DNA of 7,753 bases, taken from an uncultured Verrucomicrobiota bacterium (lineage in GTDB: Bacteria; Verrucomicrobiota; Kiritimatiellia; RFP12; UBA1067). The notes beneath the pieces are model-generated. The model saw nothing but the letters and a program-made list of their open reading frames with translations, searched no databases and was not told the origin of the DNA. Made by a program: the position numbers and the translations under genes. Where the stretch lies: contig CAMEZU010000079.1 in the NCBI GenBank assembly GCA_945947925.1, positions 1 through 7,753 of the forward strand, written 5' to 3'. Below, piece by piece: positions 4,703-7,753 of the stretch (positions are counted from its first letter, which is position 1; the number at the start of each line of letters is the position of its first letter).

Positions 4703-5875
4703 ATGAAGACTCTTCGTTCCATCGGCGTTCAGGTCGAACGCTCGCGCGCCCACGGCAGAATGCTGCTGGAGGGACTCGCCGACTTCGCGCTGACGCAGTA
4801 CGACTGGCGGATGGACCTCCTGGAGCCGGAGCTGCTGACGGACCCGACGACGCTCGCGCGTTACGACGGCTTCATCGCGCGCGTCATGGACGACCGGACG
4901 GCGAAGGCGCTGCTTGCGACGGGCAAGCCGGTCGTGGACGTCTACGGACGGCTTGAGGACAGTCCGTTCGTGACGCTCCGGCTGGACGACGAGGCGATTG
5001 CGGAGATGGCGGCTTCGTTCTTCGCCAACCGGATGTTCGGATTCGTCGCCACCTGCGGCTACCCGGGCCTCCGTTTCTCGGACGCGCGCGACGCGGTCTT
5101 CGCACGCGAGGCGAAGGAGCGCGGCATGCGCTGTAGCGTCTACTCCGGCGAGGCGCCGGGCCAGGTGAAGGACACGTTCTTCCGCAAGGAGATGACGGGT
5201 CAGGTTCCGGACGAAGCGGCCCTGGCGACCTGGCTGTCGGGCCTGCCGAAGCCGACGGCGGTCTTCTGCTGCAACGACATCCGCGCGTTCCAGGTGATGA
5301 AGGTCTGCGAGGCGACGGGGCTGCGCGTGCCAGAGGAGATTGCCGTGCTGGGCGTGGACAACGACACGCTCCTCTGCAGCTTCACGGCGACACCCTTCTC
5401 CAGCATCGATACGCATCCGTTCGCGCTCGGGCGCCGCGCGGGGGAACTGCTGGCGGACCTCTTCGCGCATCCGGCGCGGCACGGGCGGACCGTCCTCCAT
5501 CCGCCCCGTCGCGTGATCGAACGGGCGTCGACGGACACGTACCAGTTCAGCATCAAGTGGATTTCCGACGCGCTCGTCTACATCCGGCGGAATCTGACGT
5601 CGGGCGTCAACGCCTCGGACGTGGTCCGTCACGTCGGCTATTCACACACGACGGTGAACAATGCGTTCAGGTACGAGCTCGGCACGACCGTCCAGCAGGA
5701 GATCATCCGCCAGCGTCTCGAGCTCGCCTGCCGGCTCCTGGCTGAAACGGAAACGTCGGCGGCGAAAATCGCCACCGACGCCGGTTTCAGGAATCCCCAG
5801 TACTTCTCCAAGGTCTTTTCCGAGGCGTTCCGACAGACGCCGGACGCTTGGCGCCGGGAGAGACGGTCCGTCTGA
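4703..5875 (+). CDS. XylR-type transcriptional regulator: LacI-like sugar sensor fused to AraC HTH
   Basis: A 390-residue one-component regulator with E. coli XylR-like architecture. Residues 5-275 form a type-1 periplasmic-binding-protein fold as in LacI: KPTAVFCCNDIRAFQVMKVC (183-202), followed by the EEIAVLGVDND and FSSIDTHPFALGRRAGELL segments, are typical of LacI-family sensor domains, but there is no N-terminal LacI helix-turn-helix. Residues 284-388 are an AraC-type double helix-turn-helix, with SDVVRHVGYSHTTVNNAFRYELG as the first unit and AAKIATDAGFRNPQYFSKVFSEAFRQTPDAWR as the conserved second unit. The gene diverges from the lyase gene across 73 bp holding a shared promoter element, so it probably controls the glycan genes and itself in response to a sugar. 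It starts at the ATG at 4703; there is no good ribosome binding site, and the predicted -10 box is only 9 nt upstream. The ligand cannot be read from the sequence. The gene converges with the esterase gene across 19 bp. Confidence 0.93.
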   Translation: MKTLRSIGVQVERSRAHGRMLLEGLADFALTQYDWRMDLLEPELLTDPTTLARYDGFIARVMDDRTAKALLATGKPVVDVYGRLEDSPFVTLRLDDEAIAEMAASFFANRMFGFVATCGYPGLRFSDARDAVFAREAKERGMRCSVYSGEAPGQVKDTFFRKEMTGQVPDEAALATWLSGLPKPTAVFCCNDIRAFQVMKVCEATGLRVPEEIAVLGVDNDTLLCSFTATPFSSIDTHPFALGRRAGELLADLFAHPARHGRTVLHPPRRVIERASTDTYQFSIKWISDALVYIRRNLTSGVNASDVVRHVGYSHTTVNNAFRYELGTTVQQEIIRQRLELACRLLAETETSAAKIATDAGFRNPQYFSKVFSEAFRQTPDAWRRERRSV

Positions 5876-5894
5876 CCGCCCCGGGGACGGTGCC

Positions 5895-7283
5895 TCACTT
5901 CACGTCGGAGGACGCGCTCTGCGACTTCGATTCGGTGCCGGTCTGCTCGTGGCCGCGCCTGTCGGTGTAGGTCTGGTTCGGCTGCGGCGGGATGAGTCCG
6001 TGCTGCGAGCCCTGCACCCAGTAGATCGACTTCGGGGTCGGAATCGCGTTGTAGTACGCAGCGAGGCCCGAGGGCGGGCACGTGTAGTCGCCGAGACCGG
6101 CGCGTGTCACCTCCACGGGGCACTTCGCGCGCTTGATGTGGTTGATCGCATCGAAGTAGTCGAGTCCGGGCGCGTACTTCGGGTACCACGGTCCGTGCAG
6201 ACGGCGTCCCGGTTCGGTCGCGCCGTAGTCGCAGCCCCAGGTGATGGAGGGACGCGCCAGGGTCACGTCGGGATCGAGTCCCGCCGCCCAGCTCGTCTGG
6301 AGTCCGCCCTGGCTGCCGCCCTCGACAATGAGGTCCGTGCCGTTCCACTCGGGCCGCGTCTTCACATACTGGAGCGCACGCATCACGCGCAAGGCCATCC
6401 CGCGGAAGTAAGCCGTCTCGGGCTTCGCGTTCTCCTCGGGGGAGAAGGCATAGGAATACTTCTCGGTGCGGATCCCCTTCTCGAAGTCCTTGTAGTACTC
6501 AGGCTCGCGGTCGAGTTCGTAGCCGTGCGCGTTGATCTCGAGGAAGATCTCCTTGTTCGCAACGCAGCCCCAGGTCGCCCATTCGGGACAGCCCTGCCTG
6601 TAGAAGCCGTAGCCCTGAAACGCGACGCGCGCGCGGCAGCTCTTCGGTGCAACGCCCTCGGGAATGAAGAGATAGCCGGTCACGGGACGCGGTCCCGCGC
6701 AGTCGATCGTCGCCGCGAAGATGCGGCAACCGTGCGCGGTCTTGACGGGCTTGAGGTCCGCCTTCACCGGCACCTGGGCGAGAATCGCCTTCTGCTTCGC
6801 CCAGAACGCGTCGAAGTCGGCGGGCTCGGGATTCCACTGGCGGATCGCATCGACCGCGACACCTGCGCCGCCGTCGAAGAAGACCTCCTTGGCGGGCGAC
6901 CAGTCGGGCGCCCCCGGCGCCTTCTTGTCACGTCGGATCTTCTCGCCCGTCTTGCGGTCGTAGAGCTTGGCCTCGAGACGGACGAAGCCCGCGCGGTCAA
7001 GGGCCGTCGTGACGACGCAGGTCCGTCCCGCAACGAACGGACACTCGCCCTTGACCGTCTTGCCGTCATCGCCGGTGCGCGTCCAGCGGAGCACGACGTC
7101 GTCCGTCGCCAGGCCGGACGGGACGTCCGTCGCCGTCAGCGTGAAGACGATCGGCTCGTTGACGGCATAACCGACGGGATTCGCCTTGTCGGTCACGCCC
7201 TTGATCTGGACGTTGTCCCAGGCGTTGGCAAACGCGAAAGCGGCGGACAGTCCCGTCGCAACGGCAATGGAAAACCGTGTCAT
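5895..7283 (-). CDS. Secreted CE7-type acetyl esterase (acetylxylan esterase/deacetylase family)
   Basis: A 462-residue alpha/beta-hydrolase esterase that should remove acetyl groups from a glycan outside the cytoplasm. It begins with a signal peptide (likely cut after AFANA, residue 21). Residues about 25-110 look like a beta-sandwich of Ig type (YAVNEPIVFTLTATDVP... FVRLEAKLYD), and the catalytic domain follows from about residue 150, starting with the DFDAFW segment seen in CE7 enzymes. A full triad is visible: Ser324 in GGSQGG, Asp399 in GLGDYTCPPS and His428 in GSQHG. The tail after residue 440 is hydrophilic and rich in Ser, Gln and Lys. The ATG directly follows the TAA of the rhamnosidase gene, and GGAGGT lies 7 nt upstream inside that gene, so the two genes are probably cotranscribed and translationally coupled. 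Whether the acetylated substrate is xylan, pectin or another glycan cannot be told from sequence. Confidence 0.88.
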   Translation of the reverse strand: MTRFSIAVATGLSAAFAFANAWDNVQIKGVTDKANPVGYAVNEPIVFTLTATDVPSGLATDDVVLRWTRTGDDGKTVKGECPFVAGRTCVVTTALDRAGFVRLEAKLYDRKTGEKIRRDKKAPGAPDWSPAKEVFFDGGAGVAVDAIRQWNPEPADFDAFWAKQKAILAQVPVKADLKPVKTAHGCRIFAATIDCAGPRPVTGYLFIPEGVAPKSCRARVAFQGYGFYRQGCPEWATWGCVANKEIFLEINAHGYELDREPEYYKDFEKGIRTEKYSYAFSPEENAKPETAYFRGMALRVMRALQYVKTRPEWNGTDLIVEGGSQGGLQTSWAAGLDPDVTLARPSITWGCDYGATEPGRRLHGPWYPKYAPGLDYFDAINHIKRAKCPVEVTRAGLGDYTCPPSGLAAYYNAIPTPKSIYWVQGSQHGLIPPQPNQTYTDRRGHEQTGTESKSQSASSDVK

Positions 7284-7753
7284 TTACTTGACCTCCAGTG
7301 TGTGGGTTCCCGCCTCGTAGACGGCGGTCGTACCATTGACGCAAACTGTCGCGCGGCTACCGGCCGGCACGGTGAACGTCCAGACGCAAGCCCCGTCGTC
7401 GGCATAGCGCCAGGCGCTCTGGATGACGCCGTTGCGGGTGCGGTAGGAAGCCTTGAGGAAGCCGAGACGCGGATCGGGGACGGGGGCGAGGCGGAACTCC
7501 TCGTCGTACCCGCCCTTCGGACCGGGCTGAATGCCGGCGGCCGTCTCATAGAGCCAGCCGAGGACGGCGCCATAGGCGTAGTGGTTGAAGCTGTTCATGC
7601 CGACGTCGCCGAACCCGTCCTTCTTCGTATAGCTGTTCCAGCGCTCCCAGATCGTCGTCGCGCCCTGGTCGACAGAGTAGAGCCAGCTCGGGTTCTTATG
7701 CTGCAGGAGCAGCGTGTAGGCCACCTGGGGCTCGCCGACGGCATAGGTCAGCG
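7284..7753 (-). CDS. GH78 alpha-L-rhamnosidase, C-terminal part
   Basis: The last 155 residues of a glycoside hydrolase family 78 enzyme; the frame runs open to the window edge. GH78 enzymes release terminal alpha-L-rhamnose from pectin, arabinogalactan, saponins and bacterial polysaccharides. Visible hallmarks of the end of the (alpha/alpha)6 barrel are the PSWLYSVDQGATTIWERW stretch and MNSFNHYAYGAVLGWLYE. They are followed by the small C-terminal beta-sandwich (from about RLAPVPDPRLGFLKASYRTRNGVI to the end). The Glu in TIWERW is strongly conserved in the family and is probably the catalytic base, but I cannot align it here. An apparent GTG start at 7724 is not real, since family-type sequence (LTYAVGEPQ) continues upstream of it. 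The TAA stop abuts the esterase ATG. Specificity and any signal peptide lie beyond the window. Confidence 0.9.
   Translation of the reverse strand, partial: LTYAVGEPQVAYTLLLQHKNPSWLYSVDQGATTIWERWNSYTKKDGFGDVGMNSFNHYAYGAVLGWLYETAAGIQPGPKGGYDEEFRLAPVPDPRLGFLKASYRTRNGVIQSAWRYADDGACVWTFTVPAGSRATVCVNGTTAVYEAGTHTLEVK
7291..7296 (-). promoter_or_regulatory. Ribosome binding site of the CE7 esterase
   Basis: GGAGGT lies 7 nt before the ATG at 7283, inside the last codons of the GH78 gene. It is the best Shine-Dalgarno sequence in the window and fixes the esterase start. Confidence 0.8.

Noticed and set aside
5875..5891. GC-rich imperfect palindrome between regulator and esterase as a bidirectional terminator
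   Set aside because: Only four outer pairs plus a mismatched core, a very tight loop and no T tract on either side.
7284..7724. Stand-alone small gene starting at GTG 7724
   Set aside because: The same frame continues with GH78-like sequence to the window edge, so this is the end of a larger gene.

Overview
This is a GC-rich (by eye well over 60%) bacterial chromosome segment packed with secreted carbohydrate-active enzymes. The high GC, the LacI-sensor/AraC-HTH 'XylR-type' regulator and the mix of polysaccharide lyase, unsaturated glucuronyl hydrolases, esterase and rhamnosidase suggest a glycan-degrading member of the PVC superphylum (Kiritimatiellota, Lentisphaerota or Verrucomicrobiota). 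This is an inference from gene content; no taxonomic marker is present. No rRNA, tRNA, CRISPR array, insertion sequence or integrase was seen, and no gene-free stretch exceeds 150 bp.

Layout. Four genes read leftward from a divergent control region near 4660: a family-8 polysaccharide lyase (2905-4629), two paralogous family-88 unsaturated glucuronyl hydrolases (1555-2757 and 252-1508), and the first 71 codons of a galactitol-type PTS membrane subunit IIC (1-214, cut by the window edge). A LacI/AraC chimeric regulator (4703-5875) diverges from the lyase. Converging on the regulator is a second leftward pair: the C-terminal end of a GH78 alpha-L-rhamnosidase (7284-7753, cut by the window edge), followed without a gap by a secreted CE7-type acetyl esterase (5895-7283).

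How it may work. The lyase would cleave a uronic-acid polysaccharide (chondroitin or hyaluronan type by family resemblance) by beta-elimination. The two GH88 enzymes would remove the 4,5-unsaturated uronic acid from the resulting oligosaccharides. All three carry signal peptides, so this should happen outside the cytoplasm, with the PTS permease a candidate importer of a released sugar. The regulator probably senses a sugar product and controls the leftward genes and itself. The GH78/CE7 pair points to a rhamnose-containing, acetylated glycan, so either two substrates are handled side by side or the real substrate is a mixed acidic glycan.

The strongest non-coding signal is an exact 18-bp element, AAAAGGCAATTGCAAAAT. 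It occurs once between the lyase and regulator genes and once upstream of the first GH88 gene, at the identical distance from each leftward start codon. It carries two abutting, head-to-head -35 boxes. The matching -10 boxes lie only 6 nt from the ATGATGAA starts of the lyase and GH88 genes, which predicts leaderless mRNAs. A perfect 14-bp inverted repeat and a heptanucleotide tandem repeat sit at the junction between the second GH88 gene and the PTS gene.
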